Assembly (NCBI RefSeq): GCF_007786445.1 | Contig: NZ_VNJI01000002.1 | Span: forward strand, 124,001 to 188,000 | Direction of reading: 5' to 3' | Source: Paenibacillus cremeus | GTDB lineage: Bacteria; Bacillota; Bacilli; Paenibacillales; NBRC-103111 | Length of the DNA stretch: 64,000 bases | Part shown: positions 24,508 through 33,172 of the stretch, in pieces | How positions within the stretch are numbered: position 1 is the stretch's first letter | Layout: every line of letters starts with the position of its first letter | The notes under the pieces: model-generated | Seen by the model: only the letters and a program-made list of their open reading frames with translations | Databases searched by the model: none | What the model was told of the DNA's origin: nothing | Program-made: the position numbers and the translations under genes

Positions 24508-25551
24508 ATGGAGCAGCAAAAAACTACGATTCAACAGGCAGTTAAGAAAGTGATTTTACAGCAGCATTTGACACGGGCGGAAGCGCGGGATGTCATGTCG
24601 GCGATCATGGAAGGCGAAGCAACACCGGCTCAGATCGGAGGTTTGCTGACCGGGCTTAGCATTAAAGGTGAGACGATCGAGGAAATTGCCGGCTTTGCGG
24701 AGACGATGCGCGCGAAGGCAAACCGGGTGCACACCGAGCGTGTGAACCTGCTGGATACATGCGGCACAGGCGGCGATGGAGCGGATACGTTCAACATTTC
24801 CACCACGTCCGCTATCGTTGCCGCAGCAGGCGGCATTCGCGTGGCTAAACACGGGAATAAAGCGATGTCCAGCAAAAGCGGCAGTGCGGATGTGCTCGAA
24901 GCGCTGGGCGTCAATATTCGCTTGAATCAAGAGCAGGCCGCTTATTGCCTGGAGAATGTAGGAATCTGCTTCATGTTTGCGCAGCTCTATCATCAATCAA
25001 TGAAGCATGTAGCGGCGCCGCGGCGGGAATTAGGGGTGCGGACGGTGTTCAACCTGCTCGGACCACTGACCAACCCTGCTGGGGCTGACCGCCAAGTGCT
25101 GGGCATTTATGATCGTGGCAAAACGGAGACAATCGCTCATGTTATGCAAGCCTTGGGCGTAAAGCGTTCCCTCGTTGTAGCAAGCTATGACGGGCTGGAT
25201 GAAATCAGCATCTCGGCTCCGACTCAGATTACGGAGCTCAAAGAAGGGGAGATTCATACCTTTGATATCACTCCGGATGATCTCGGGCTGCGTACTTATT
25301 CGGTGAAGGATGTTGTAGGCGGAGATCCAGTTGTGAATGCCGAGATTATTCGTAATATTTTCAATGGCGAGACCGGCGCTTGCCGCGATATTGTGCTGGC
25401 GAATGCAGGTGCATGCTTCTATGTCACGGGGACTACGTCCACGCTGCAGGAAGGCGTCAAATACGCCGCGCAAGTGATTGACTCCGGCCGCGCGAAGGCC
25501 AAACTCGAGCAATTAGTTCAGTGTACGGGAGAAATGAGCCATGTTTCTTGA
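24508..25551 (+). CDS. trpD: Anthranilate phosphoribosyltransferase
   Basis: Joins anthranilate to PRPP in the second step of tryptophan synthesis. The 347-residue protein carries the glycine-rich PRPP site DTCGTGGDGADTFNIST (about residues 79-95), KHGNKAMSSKSGSADVLEALG and the MKHVAAPRRELGVRTVFNLL block. The ATG at 24508 is 10 bases after GGGGAGG; an ATG at 24499 is too close. The gene overlaps trpC by 11 bp. Confidence 0.96.
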   Translation: MEQQKTTIQQAVKKVILQQHLTRAEARDVMSAIMEGEATPAQIGGLLTGLSIKGETIEEIAGFAETMRAKANRVHTERVNLLDTCGTGGDGADTFNISTTSAIVAAAGGIRVAKHGNKAMSSKSGSADVLEALGVNIRLNQEQAAYCLENVGICFMFAQLYHQSMKHVAAPRRELGVRTVFNLLGPLTNPAGADRQVLGIYDRGKTETIAHVMQALGVKRSLVVASYDGLDEISISAPTQITELKEGEIHTFDITPDDLGLRTYSVKDVVGGDPVVNAEIIRNIFNGETGACRDIVLANAGACFYVTGTTSTLQEGVKYAAQVIDSGRAKAKLEQLVQCTGEMSHVS

Positions 25552-26341
25552 TAAAATCGTAGCAACGAAAACAGTAGAGGTAGCCGAGCTAAAAGCACGG
25601 TTGTCGATTGCCGAAATGGAGCGCCGCATTGCGGAGCTCCCAGCCACCTTAGGCTTTGAGAAGGCGCTGACGGTCTCGCGGAAACGTCCGATGGGGCTAA
25701 TTGCCGAAGTGAAAAAAGCATCTCCGTCCAAAGGATTGATCCGGGACGATTTCGAGCCGGTACAGCTGGCTCAGGCATATGAACGTGCCGGTGCAGATTG
25801 CATCTCCGTGCTGACCGATGTACAGTATTTTCAGGGCGCGAATGCGTATCTGAGCCAAATCCGTCAATCGGTGAACATACCGATCCTGCGCAAGGATTTT
25901 ACGATCGATCCACATCAAATCTATGAAGCCCGCTGCATTGGGGCAGATGCCATTCTGCTGATCGCTGCGATTCTTACGACAGAGCAAACGAGAGAATTCC
26001 AATCGATCGCCCGCAGCATCGGCTTGGATGTACTGATCGAGGTGCATGACAAGGAAGAGCTGGATCGGGTATTGGAGCTTAGTCCTACTCTTGTCGGGAT
26101 CAATAACCGCAACCTCAAGACGTTCGTCACCGACCTGGGAACGACCGAGGAGCTTGTGAAGCATATTCCTGCCGGGATTACGGTAGTCAGCGAAAGCGGC
26201 ATCTCGAAGGCGTCCGAAATTGACTGGCTGCATTCCGTGGGAGCCCGTGCGGTGCTGGTTGGAGAGCATTTCATGCGCCAGCCGGACGTGACTGATGCCG
26301 TTCATCTTCTTATGGGTGAATATGCGTCCAAGGAGCTGTAG
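25541..26341 (+). CDS. trpC: Indole-3-glycerol phosphate synthase
   Basis: Closes the indole ring from CdRP with loss of CO2. The 266-residue TIM-barrel shows MGLIAEVKKASPSKGLI (catalytic lysine, about residue 53), the ADCISVLTDVQYFQG strand, PILRKDFTIDPHQIYEAR with the second lysine, VGINNRNL and VVSESGISKASEI. It starts inside the end of trpD and lies 3 bp before trpF. Confidence 0.97.
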   Translation: MFLDKIVATKTVEVAELKARLSIAEMERRIAELPATLGFEKALTVSRKRPMGLIAEVKKASPSKGLIRDDFEPVQLAQAYERAGADCISVLTDVQYFQGANAYLSQIRQSVNIPILRKDFTIDPHQIYEARCIGADAILLIAAILTTEQTREFQSIARSIGLDVLIEVHDKEELDRVLELSPTLVGINNRNLKTFVTDLGTTEELVKHIPAGITVVSESGISKASEIDWLHSVGARAVLVGEHFMRQPDVTDAVHLLMGEYASKEL

Positions 26342-26344
26342 GTC

Positions 26345-27037
26345 ATGGCGATGGTAAAAATTTGCGGTCTCCAAACCGTTGAAGCGGTTCGTGAGACGGC
26401 CGGTCTTGCCGTTGATCATATCGGCTTTATGTTTGCTCGGAGCAAGCGTCAGGTTACGCCCGAGCAAGCAGGAGAGCTGATCCGGCAAGGACTGCCGGTA
26501 AAAGGGACAGCAGGCCGGCCCGAGGCGGTCGGTGTGTTCGTCAATCCTTCGAAAGAAGAGTTGAGTGCCGTATTGGACAAAGCGCCGCTCGATGTGATCC
26601 AGCTACACGGGCAGGAGGATGCCGCTTTTTGCTGCTGGGTTAAAGAGACGTTTCCAGGTGTCTGTGTGTTCAAGGTGATCTCAGTCACCAGCACGAGTGC
26701 GGGCGGTGAGCAATCGCAGGATTCCAGTCCTGAGGCGATTCTCAGTTCGTATAAGCCATATATCGACGGTGTGCTTCTCGATACCTTTGACCCCGTTTAT
26801 GGCGGTGGCTCAGGCAAAACGTTTGATTGGGACGCCATCCCGCCATTCCTGTCCTGGTGCAGACAAGCAGGCATACCGCTGCTTGTTGCCGGAGGACTTG
26901 CTCCTGACAATGTAGCAGATTTGATTCAGACCTATGCCCCCGATGGGGTAGACGTTTCCAGCGGTGTTGAAACCGATGGCATCAAAGACTTAACCAAAAT
27001 ACGCAGCTTTGTCGAAAGGGTGAAAACCATTGTTTAA
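26345..27037 (+). CDS. trpF: Phosphoribosylanthranilate isomerase
   Basis: Amadori rearrangement of PRA to CdRP, the third tryptophan step. The 230-residue TIM-barrel begins [15 protein letters not shown], where Cys and the preceding KIC are the family hallmark, and has [27 protein letters not shown] and the phosphate loop [12 protein letters not shown]. The end overlaps trpB by 8 bp, suggesting translational coupling. Confidence 0.96.
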   Translation: MAMVKICGLQTVEAVRETAGLAVDHIGFMFARSKRQVTPEQAGELIRQGLPVKGTAGRPEAVGVFVNPSKEELSAVLDKAPLDVIQLHGQEDAAFCCWVKETFPGVCVFKVISVTSTSAGGEQSQDSSPEAILSSYKPYIDGVLLDTFDPVYGGGSGKTFDWDAIPPFLSWCRQAGIPLLVAGGLAPDNVADLIQTYAPDGVDVSSGVETDGIKDLTKIRSFVERVKTIV

Positions 27038-28235
27038 TGGACCGGATGAGTATGGCCGATTCGGGAAATTCGGCGGGCGTTATGTGCCGGAAACCTTGAT
27101 GAACGCTTTGATTGAGCTGGAGGAAGCATTTAAGAAATATACGAAAGAAGAGAAATTTCAGCAGGAGCTGAACTACTTGCTGCACCGGTATTCGGGGCGG
27201 CCGACGTCACTCTACTATGCTGAGCGGTTAACCGAGACGCTGGGCGGCGCCAAAATTTATTTGAAGCGGGAAGACCTGAATCATACCGGCGCTCACAAAA
27301 TCAACAACGCACTGGGGCAAGGGCTGCTGGCCAAATGGATGGGCAAAACCAAAATCATCGCTGAGACCGGAGCAGGTCAGCACGGCGTGGCAACTGCGAC
27401 CGTAGCCGCTTTACTCGGATTTGAGTGCAAAGTGTTTATGGGCGAAGAAGACATTAAACGTCAGCAGCTGAACGTGTTTCGGATGAATCTGCTGGGCGCT
27501 GAGGTTGTGCCTGTCACTTCTGGTACACGTACGCTGAAAGATGCATGCAACGAAACGCTGCGGTACTGGGTTAGCGAGGTTGAAGATACGTTCTACATTC
27601 TTGGCTCGGCTACAGGGCCTCACCCGTATCCGATGATGGTTCGTGATTTCCAGCGCATTATTGGCGATGAGTCCCGCAAGCAAATTGTAGAGCAAGAAGG
27701 TCGTCTGCCCGATGCGGTTGTAGCGGCTGTAGGCGGCGGAAGCAATGCGATTGGTATTTTTTATCCATTCGTTCAAGACGACGGCGTTCGTTTAATCGGT
27801 GTAGAGGCAGCGGGGCACGGTGTCGAAACCGAGCAGCATGCGGCCACGATGACCAAAGGAACGGTAGGCGTGTTCCAAGGCTCCTACAGCTTCCTGCTGC
27901 AGGATGAGCATGGACAAGTTCAAGAGGCGCACTCGATTTCCGCAGGCTTGGATTATCCGGGCATTGGACCGGAGCACGCACATTTGAAAGATACCGGCCG
28001 CGCTGAGTATGTGCCGATCACGGATAAAGAAGCGTTGGATGCACTGCAGCTGCTCAGCCGTACCGAAGGCATTATTCCAGCGCTTGAAAGCGCTCATGCC
28101 ATTGCGCACGTGACCAAGCTGGCGCCGACAATGGCCAAGGATGAAATCATTGTGGTGAGCTTGTCCGGCCGTGGCGACAAAGACGTGGAAGCGATCATGA
28201 AATATTTGGGAGGCGGCGTGAATGAATCGCATTGA
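27030..28235 (+). CDS. trpB: Tryptophan synthase beta chain
   Basis: PLP enzyme that condenses indole with serine. The 401-residue protein begins [16 protein letters not shown], has the PLP lysine in [14 protein letters not shown] (about residues 86-99), [13 protein letters not shown] and the phosphate-binding GGGSNAIG. It starts at a TTG (27030) within the end of trpF, with AAAGGGTG 7 bases upstream; no ATG is suitably placed. It overlaps trpA by 14 bp. Confidence 0.97.
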   Translation: MFNGPDEYGRFGKFGGRYVPETLMNALIELEEAFKKYTKEEKFQQELNYLLHRYSGRPTSLYYAERLTETLGGAKIYLKREDLNHTGAHKINNALGQGLLAKWMGKTKIIAETGAGQHGVATATVAALLGFECKVFMGEEDIKRQQLNVFRMNLLGAEVVPVTSGTRTLKDACNETLRYWVSEVEDTFYILGSATGPHPYPMMVRDFQRIIGDESRKQIVEQEGRLPDAVVAAVGGGSNAIGIFYPFVQDDGVRLIGVEAAGHGVETEQHAATMTKGTVGVFQGSYSFLLQDEHGQVQEAHSISAGLDYPGIGPEHAHLKDTGRAEYVPITDKEALDALQLLSRTEGIIPALESAHAIAHVTKLAPTMAKDEIIVVSLSGRGDKDVEAIMKYLGGGVNESH

Positions 28236-29034
28236 TCGTAAATTTGCAGAGCAACGCGCACTGAAGCAGCCTGCGTTTATTCCATTTTTGACGATCGGCG
28301 ATCCGGACGTCCGTACCTCGATCGATATTATTAAGGAGCTGGAAAAAACCGGCGCAAGCATCGTGGAGCTCGGTGTGCCGTACTCCGATCCTTTAGCCGA
28401 CGGTCCGGTCATTCAACGCTCCTCGCAGCGCGCCCTCAAAGGTGCACGCATATCGATATTGGATGTCATCGGAGCGGCGAAAACGGCCCGCAGCGAAGGC
28501 TGCGAGCTTCCTTTTATCCTGTTTACTTACTATAACCCTGTGCTTCAAATCGGCTTGGAACGCATCTTCCCGATTTTGGCCGAGAATGAGATCAGCGGTT
28601 TGATCATTCCAGACCTGCCGATGGAAGAGGATGCAGAGGTTAGAGTACTTGCAGAGCGCTATAATATTCATTTGATTCCGCTTGTTGCGCCAACCTCGAA
28701 GGAGCGGGTTCAACGGATCGCATCGCGTGCCAGCGGGTTCGTTTATTGCGTATCCTCCTTGGGCGTTACAGGGACTCGGACGCAATTCCATACCGGGATT
28801 GATGAGTTTCTGGACACGGTTAAAAAATCGACTAATCTGCCGATTGCCGTTGGCTTCGGGATTTCAAACCATGAGCAATATGCCCGGTTTTCGCAAATTT
28901 GTGACGGAGTAGTTGTAGGCAGTGCTTTGGTTCGACAAGTTGAAGATGCACTGCCCCTGCTCACGAACGAACAAACAAAATCGCAAGGGCTCTTGCAAAT
29001 TCACAAATATGTGAGAGAATTAATGGGAAACTAG
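28222..29034 (+). CDS. trpA: Tryptophan synthase alpha chain
   Basis: Cleaves indole-3-glycerol phosphate to indole, which is channelled to TrpB. The 270-residue TIM-barrel has the catalytic glutamate in [18 protein letters not shown] (about residue 47), the second acid in [10 protein letters not shown], and the loop [23 protein letters not shown], about 4-10 bases before the ATG, lies in the end of trpB. Last trp gene; hisC follows 33 bp later without a terminator. Confidence 0.97.
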   Translation: MNRIDRKFAEQRALKQPAFIPFLTIGDPDVRTSIDIIKELEKTGASIVELGVPYSDPLADGPVIQRSSQRALKGARISILDVIGAAKTARSEGCELPFILFTYYNPVLQIGLERIFPILAENEISGLIIPDLPMEEDAEVRVLAERYNIHLIPLVAPTSKERVQRIASRASGFVYCVSSLGVTGTRTQFHTGIDEFLDTVKKSTNLPIAVGFGISNHEQYARFSQICDGVVVGSALVRQVEDALPLLTNEQTKSQGLLQIHKYVRELMGN

Positions 29035-29067
29035 CACCCATTTCTCATTCGACGAGGTGACCATTTC

Positions 29068-30165
29068 GTGCAACCGAAAAAGAATATTGTCCACTTGCCG
29101 GTATACCAACCGGGTAAACCTATTGATGAAGTTAAGCGCGAGCTGGGATTGACCGAAGTAATTAAGCTGGCCTCCAACGAAAATCCGTTCGGATATTCGC
29201 CGAAGGCGAAAGAAGCGATTCTAGCAGCTATCGATCAGGTTAGCATTTATCCGGACGGCGGGGCAGTAGAGCTGACCGCAGCGCTGTCCGCACAGTTTGG
29301 CGTAGAGCCGAACCAAATTATTTTTGGTGCAGGATCCGACGAAATCATTATGATGATCGCTCGTGCGTTTCTGTCTCCAGGAGAAGAGACCATTTATGCC
29401 GTGCCAACTTTCCCTCAGTATCGTCATAATGCTGAAGTGGAAGGTGCGGTCGTTATTGAAGTTCCGGTTGATGAAACGGGCACACATGATTTGAAAGCAA
29501 TGCTTGCTAAAGTGAATGATAAAACGAAAGTCGTTTGGATTTGCAATCCGAACAATCCGACCGGCACAATGCTGACGGAGAAGGAAGTCAAGGATTTCAT
29601 GGAAGCTGTTCCGAAGCATGTGTTGGTCGTTCTTGATGAAGCCTATGCGGAATACAACGTTACTGATCAATATCCGGATGGCTTCGCACTATTGAAGCAG
29701 CATAAGAATATCGTTCTTCTCCGTACCTTCTCTAAAATCTATGGCCTTGCATCCCTCCGGATCGGCTACGGCGTTGGTCATCCAGACGTGATCCGTTCGA
29801 TCAACCAAGTGCGGGAGCCGTTCAATACGACTACGTTCGCACAAAAAGCAGCTTTAGCTGCAGCAAGCGATCAAGCATTCATCGATTTCTGCCGCGAGTC
29901 GAATGCCAAGGGAATTCGCCAATTGCAGGCCAAATTCGACGAGCTTGGACTGCCTTATTTCGATGCTCACGGCAACTTTATTATGGTAGACGTAAAGCGC
30001 TCTGGCGCTGCTGTATTCCAAGCGCTGCTTAGAAAAGGAATCATTATCCGACATGATCCAAGCTGGGGCTATCCGACCAAAATCCGCGTGACCGTTGGCA
30101 GCGAAGAGCAAAACAATAAATTTTTAGAGGCGCTGGAGCAGGTTCTCAGCGAAGTGACTGTTTAA
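29068..30165 (+). CDS. hisC: Histidinol-phosphate / aromatic aminotransferase
   Basis: PLP aminotransferase of the HisC family; in the aromatic operon of B. subtilis the same enzyme serves histidine, tyrosine and phenylalanine synthesis. The 365-residue protein has SNENPFGYSPKA near residue 36, CNPNNPTGTML (about 169), VLDEAYAEY and the PLP lysine in RTFSKIYGLASLRIGYG (about 218-234). The start is GTG at 29068 with GAGGTGA about 9 bases upstream. Its last base is the first base of tyrA. Confidence 0.93.
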   Translation: MQPKKNIVHLPVYQPGKPIDEVKRELGLTEVIKLASNENPFGYSPKAKEAILAAIDQVSIYPDGGAVELTAALSAQFGVEPNQIIFGAGSDEIIMMIARAFLSPGEETIYAVPTFPQYRHNAEVEGAVVIEVPVDETGTHDLKAMLAKVNDKTKVVWICNPNNPTGTMLTEKEVKDFMEAVPKHVLVVLDEAYAEYNVTDQYPDGFALLKQHKNIVLLRTFSKIYGLASLRIGYGVGHPDVIRSINQVREPFNTTTFAQKAALAAASDQAFIDFCRESNAKGIRQLQAKFDELGLPYFDAHGNFIMVDVKRSGAAVFQALLRKGIIIRHDPSWGYPTKIRVTVGSEEQNNKFLEALEQVLSEVTV

Positions 30166-31253
30166 TGACAAAAATCACTATATTCGCCGTAGGTTTAATC
30201 GGCGGATCGTTAGCTATGTGCTTCAAAGGCAAGCCAGGCATTAAAGTAGTAGGACATTCGAACAATCCAAGCTCCGTGGAAAAATATTTGAAGCGGGAAG
30301 TCGTGGACGAAGCGACCACCTCGATGGAGGAAGCCGTTCGCGACGCCGATTATATTTTCCTGTGCGTACCCGTAGGCAACTTGGAAGAGTATTTACTTAA
30401 GCTGTCTAAGCTTCCACTTAAGCCTGGTTGCATCATTACGGATGTTGGCAGCACCAAAGCTTCTATTGCACGCTGTGCGGCTCAGCTTCAACTGAAGGAT
30501 GCGTATTTTATCGGCGGTCATCCGATGGCCGGTAAAGAAAAATCCGGTGTAGAGGCGGCAACTTCGCGTTTGTTCGAAAATGCGTTTTACGTTCTGACAC
30601 CGGAATCACGGACGCCGCAAGAAGTTTATGATCGGTTGGCCGAGCTCCTCAAATGGACGAAAGCGCATATCGTCAAGGTAGATCCGGCGCGGCACGATGA
30701 AATTGTCGGCGCTATCAGCCATTTGCCGCATATTATCGCAGTCGCTTTGGTCAACCAAATCGCCGGCTACAACGAATCGAATTCGTTGTACAAGGATTTG
30801 GCCGCCGGAGGCTTCCGCGATATTACCCGGATCGCTTCCAGCGATCCGATTATCTGGCGCGATATCCTGCTGGACAATAAATCAGTGCTGCTTCAACTGC
30901 TGAAGGATTGGAACGCAGAGATTGCCAGCTTCATCCGTCTTCTTGAAAAGGGTGATGGTCCGGGTATCGAGCAGGAATTCCTTCGTGCCAACCAGTTCCG
31001 TAACGGCTTACCAGAGCGCCGGAAGGGTGTTATTCACTCTTTTTACGATGTTTATGTTGATGTTCCCGACCATCCGGGTGTCATCGGACAGATTACAACG
31101 CTGCTCGGCAGCCATCGCATCAACCTGAGCAATATCCAAATCATCGAGAGCAGGGAAGACGTTCCTGGCGTCCTTCGCTTATCCTTTAGTGAAGAAAGCC
31201 ACATGGACAAAGCCCTCGAGCTATTGAAAAAAGACTACGCGGTTCACGTGTAG
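30165..31253 (+). CDS. tyrA: Prephenate dehydrogenase with C-terminal ACT domain
   Basis: Oxidises prephenate to 4-hydroxyphenylpyruvate for tyrosine. The 362-residue protein has an N-terminal Rossmann fold (VGLIGGSLAM, residues 9-18), the GGHPMAGKEKSGVEAA active-site block (about 124-139), SHLPHIIAVAL and a C-terminal ACT domain (about 290-362, VPDHPGVIGQITTLL) that usually binds tyrosine. The first glycine of the dinucleotide loop is alanine here. Transcription ends at a terminator overlapping the stop; unlike B. subtilis, no EPSP synthase gene follows. Confidence 0.94.
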   Translation: MTKITIFAVGLIGGSLAMCFKGKPGIKVVGHSNNPSSVEKYLKREVVDEATTSMEEAVRDADYIFLCVPVGNLEEYLLKLSKLPLKPGCIITDVGSTKASIARCAAQLQLKDAYFIGGHPMAGKEKSGVEAATSRLFENAFYVLTPESRTPQEVYDRLAELLKWTKAHIVKVDPARHDEIVGAISHLPHIIAVALVNQIAGYNESNSLYKDLAAGGFRDITRIASSDPIIWRDILLDNKSVLLQLLKDWNAEIASFIRLLEKGDGPGIEQEFLRANQFRNGLPERRKGVIHSFYDVYVDVPDHPGVIGQITTLLGSHRINLSNIQIIESREDVPGVLRLSFSEESHMDKALELLKKDYAVHV

Positions 31254-31262
31254 TCTTTTTTC
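31227..31262 (+). terminator. Terminator of the trp-hisC-tyrA operon
   Basis: AAAAAAGACTAC (31227-31238) pairs with GTAGTCTTTTTT (31249-31260); the tyrA stop lies within it. The symmetric A/T flanks could also stop transcription from the other side. Confidence 0.9.
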
Positions 31263-31279
31263 TTTGTGTTTGGGTCATT

Positions 31280-31378
31280 CTCGCTGACCCCGAATGGGGG
31301 CAGTCGAGAGTCATGCGCTCAAACGTAAAGCGTGTCCGTCTATCGCCTGCTGGAAGCCAGGCATAGACGGACAAACGC
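31280..31378. repeat. Two tandem hairpins in the tyrA-sigma intergenic region
   Basis: The first (31280-31308) pairs CTCG-CTG-CCCC with GGGG-CAG-CGAG around a GAAT loop. The second (31330-31378) has a stem of about 19 pairs: GCGT, GTCCGTCTAT and GCCTG pair with CAGGC, ATAGACGGAC and ACGC. Neither is followed by a T tract, so they are not ordinary terminators. No promoter directly precedes them. They may be remnants of a palindromic repeat or protein sites. Confidence 0.5.
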
Positions 31379-31451
31379 GCTCTCCGCACCCAAGTAACTC
31401 CACCCCAACTCCGCAGTATCGCAACAGACGTGTCGTCGTCGAGGGGAGGCG

Positions 31452-31465
31452 AAAAAGCGCTTTCA
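31452..31465 (+). promoter_or_regulatory. cre-like CcpA site upstream of the candidate small RNA
   Basis: The 14-mer AAAAAGCGCTTTCA matches 12 of 14 positions of the cre pattern TGWAARCGYTWNCW, failing only at the first two. Its centre is about 50 bp before the predicted start, where CcpA sites that activate transcription are usually found. Confidence 0.45.
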
Positions 31466-31473
31466 AAAAAATG

Positions 31474-31502
31474 TTGACAAATTGAAAACGTATACATATA
31501 AT
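31474..31502 (+). promoter_or_regulatory. Consensus sigma-A promoter of the candidate small RNA
   Basis: TTGACA at 31474-31479 and TATAAT at 31497-31502 separated by exactly 17 bp: both hexamers are perfect. No start codon with a ribosome-binding site follows before the terminator at 31558. Confidence 0.85.
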
Positions 31503-31508
31503 AAAAGT

Positions 31509-31587
31509 ACAGTATGGTTTCTCTCCACTCCTATCCGAATAATGGCACTATGTGCAACCGCCTGATTTATCAGGCGGGCTTTTTTTT
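31509..31587 (+). ncRNA. Candidate trans-acting small RNA of about 79 nt
   Basis: A consensus promoter starts transcription near 31509 and a strong terminator (CCGCCTGA-TTTA-TCAGGCGG, 31558-31577, then a T run) ends it near 31587. The 5' half contains the pyrimidine-rich stretch TTTCTCTCCACTCCTATCC (31518-31536), which has little self-complementarity and is complementary to purine-rich ribosome-binding sites, as in C-rich regulators such as FsrA and RsaE/RoxS. No plausible reading frame is present. I do not recognise the family. It could instead be an attenuated leader of the sigma-factor gene 290 bp downstream. Confidence 0.6.
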
Positions 31588-31804
31588 GTCCATAAAGGTT
31601 GTTTTTCTTTAATCCATCATATAGTGGTAAAAGTGCACACTGTTTATTGGAAGTTTTTATGAAACTTGTCGATTCAGCAGGATTTTTGACCTAGGATCAC
31701 GAATAATGTATGTCATATTATTTTCCTGCAAATTATTTTGAGGATGACCGCAACTTTCTTACTCCCTTATAGTAATAACATAAAGAATCGCTGGGAGTAA
31801 TTAG

Positions 31805-31848
31805 TGTTGACAACTGACAGCGGAGTAAAGTTGCAGCAGTTGCGACAG
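31805..31848 (+). repeat. Dispersed ~42-nt palindrome, copy B (upstream of the sigma factor gene)
   Basis: Begins GTTGACAACTGACAGC and ends CAGTTGCGACAGG; CAACTG at 31811-31816 pairs with CAGTTG at 31837-31842. It ends 9 bp before the ribosome-binding site of the next gene. The stretch 31588-31804 before it is AT-rich and shows no gene or clear promoter. Confidence 0.6.
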
Positions 31849-31873
31849 GAATCACAAGGAGGGTCGCTTTCGA

Positions 31874-32467
31874 ATGACCGATTCCCAGTTGATCAGAGAA
31901 ATAAAAGACGGCAACGTCGAGCTTTACGATGAATTAATGCGCCGCTACGAACGCAAAATTTTAGCGTTTATATTCCACATGCTGAAAAGTGCACATATGG
32001 AGTCATTGGCCGAGGATCTTTGCAATGAAACGTTTTACAAGGCTTATCGGAGTCTGAACTCGTTTCGCGAGGTGGAAGCGACCTTTTCGACATGGCTGTA
32101 CACGATCGCACGGAATACCGTTCTAAGCGAGCTGCGTAAACATAAAAACAATCAGGTTTCTTTGGAGCAGAGCGGATATACGCCTCAGGCGGCATTGGAA
32201 GCACTTCCCGAACAAACGATCCTTCGCAACGAGAAGGTGTCCATGGTACGGGATGCAATCAACAACTTGCCCGAGAAACAGCGTTCCGCATTGATTTTGC
32301 GAGAGTATGACCAACTGGATTATCAAGAGATTGCCAATATATTGGGCCAAACGGTCAGTTCGGTCAAATCTTTGTTGTTCAGAGCAAGGGCTAGCGTGAA
32401 GCTTCAGTTGGAACCATACTTTCTTGAACCGATTTTTGAGGAGTATGAGGAGATGAGCCGGAGATGA
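31874..32467 (+). CDS. ECF-type RNA polymerase sigma factor
   Basis: A 197-residue group IV sigma factor. Region 2 runs from about residue 8 to 80 (YDELMRRYERKILAFIFHML, AEDLCNETFYKAYRSLNSF, TFSTWLYTIARNTVLSELRK) and region 4 from about 130 to 180 (LPEKQRSALILREYDQLDYQEI then the helix-turn-helix VSSVKSLLFRARASVK). Region 3 is short, as in ECF factors. GGAGGGTC precedes the ATG. The stop overlaps an anti-sigma gene by 4 bp, the usual arrangement in which the membrane protein holds the sigma factor until a signal arrives. The signal is unknown. Confidence 0.92.
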   Translation: MTDSQLIREIKDGNVELYDELMRRYERKILAFIFHMLKSAHMESLAEDLCNETFYKAYRSLNSFREVEATFSTWLYTIARNTVLSELRKHKNNQVSLEQSGYTPQAALEALPEQTILRNEKVSMVRDAINNLPEKQRSALILREYDQLDYQEIANILGQTVSSVKSLLFRARASVKLQLEPYFLEPIFEEYEEMSRR

Positions 32468-33090
32468 AATGTGACGAGATAGAGGAATGGCTAGGGATCT
32501 ACTGGGACTTGCCGGAGGAAGACGAGCAACGACAAGTGGTGGATAGACATATTGAGCAGTGCAGGTCGTGCGCAGAAGAATTCGAGATTTGGCAGGAGAG
32601 CACCGATTTGATTCGCACCTCGGTTGACGGCGGTGAGCCGGCGGCGATACCGATGTCTGTATCTTCAAGCGTCATGAAACGGATCTATCAGGAGGATTCT
32701 TGGCGTGTACCGGTCGGAGGCCGTTTGTATCATTTTTCATACAAGCTGCGCCGCAACTTGACAGCAGTCGTCTCGCTTTGTCTGGCGATGTTTATGTTCA
32801 CGTTTATGTTTTCCATCCTGAATGAGCGTGGAGGAGAACAGCCGACCAGTCATGATTCCGCTGTATTTGGACGCATTGGAGATCCGGTGGTCCTGGCAAG
32901 CAGCCAGACGGATTCGATGAATGTTCACGCGATGCCAACGGCCGTGGCCAGCCTGAAAGGCTTCAGTGAGCCATTTATGTATCATGTAGGTCCGATCCAT
33001 ACAGTCAAGGATTACATATTGTTTATCTCGCTGTTGGGATTGACCAGTACACTGCTCATCATGAATTGGCTCTCGAGAACAAGAAGCTGA
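32464..33090 (+). CDS. Membrane-bound zinc-finger anti-sigma factor
   Basis: A 208-residue protein with the zf-HC2 anti-sigma signature near the N-terminus (HIEQCRSC, residues 30-37, preceded by an early Cys), a hydrophobic segment at about residues 98-118 (LTAVVSLCLAMFMFTFMFSI) and a second at about 182-201. The part between the two is probably outside the cell and could sense envelope conditions. ATG at 32464 overlaps the sigma factor stop. It likely binds the sigma factor encoded just upstream (inference from order and zinc motif). Confidence 0.82.
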   Translation: MKCDEIEEWLGIYWDLPEEDEQRQVVDRHIEQCRSCAEEFEIWQESTDLIRTSVDGGEPAAIPMSVSSSVMKRIYQEDSWRVPVGGRLYHFSYKLRRNLTAVVSLCLAMFMFTFMFSILNERGGEQPTSHDSAVFGRIGDPVVLASSQTDSMNVHAMPTAVASLKGFSEPFMYHVGPIHTVKDYILFISLLGLTSTLLIMNWLSRTRS

Positions 33091-33105
33091 GAATGACAAT
33101 GGAGT

Positions 33106-33138
33106 AGCTCAAGCCCATTAGGGCTGAGCTTTCTTTTA
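33106..33138 (+). terminator. Terminator of the sigma/anti-sigma operon
   Basis: AGCTCAAGCCC (33106-33116) pairs with GGGCTGAGCT (33121-33130) around ATTA, then TTTCTTTTATTT. Its sequence closely resembles the next terminator at 33757. Confidence 0.85.
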
Positions 33139-33172
33139 TTTCATACGAACCTATTAAAGGAGACTGCTTCGG

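Noticed and set aside
31186-31497. A 103-codon minus-strand frame across the tyrA end and hairpin region
   Set aside because: It overlaps the terminator, both hairpins and the small-RNA promoter, and has no ribosome-binding site or recognisable protein features.
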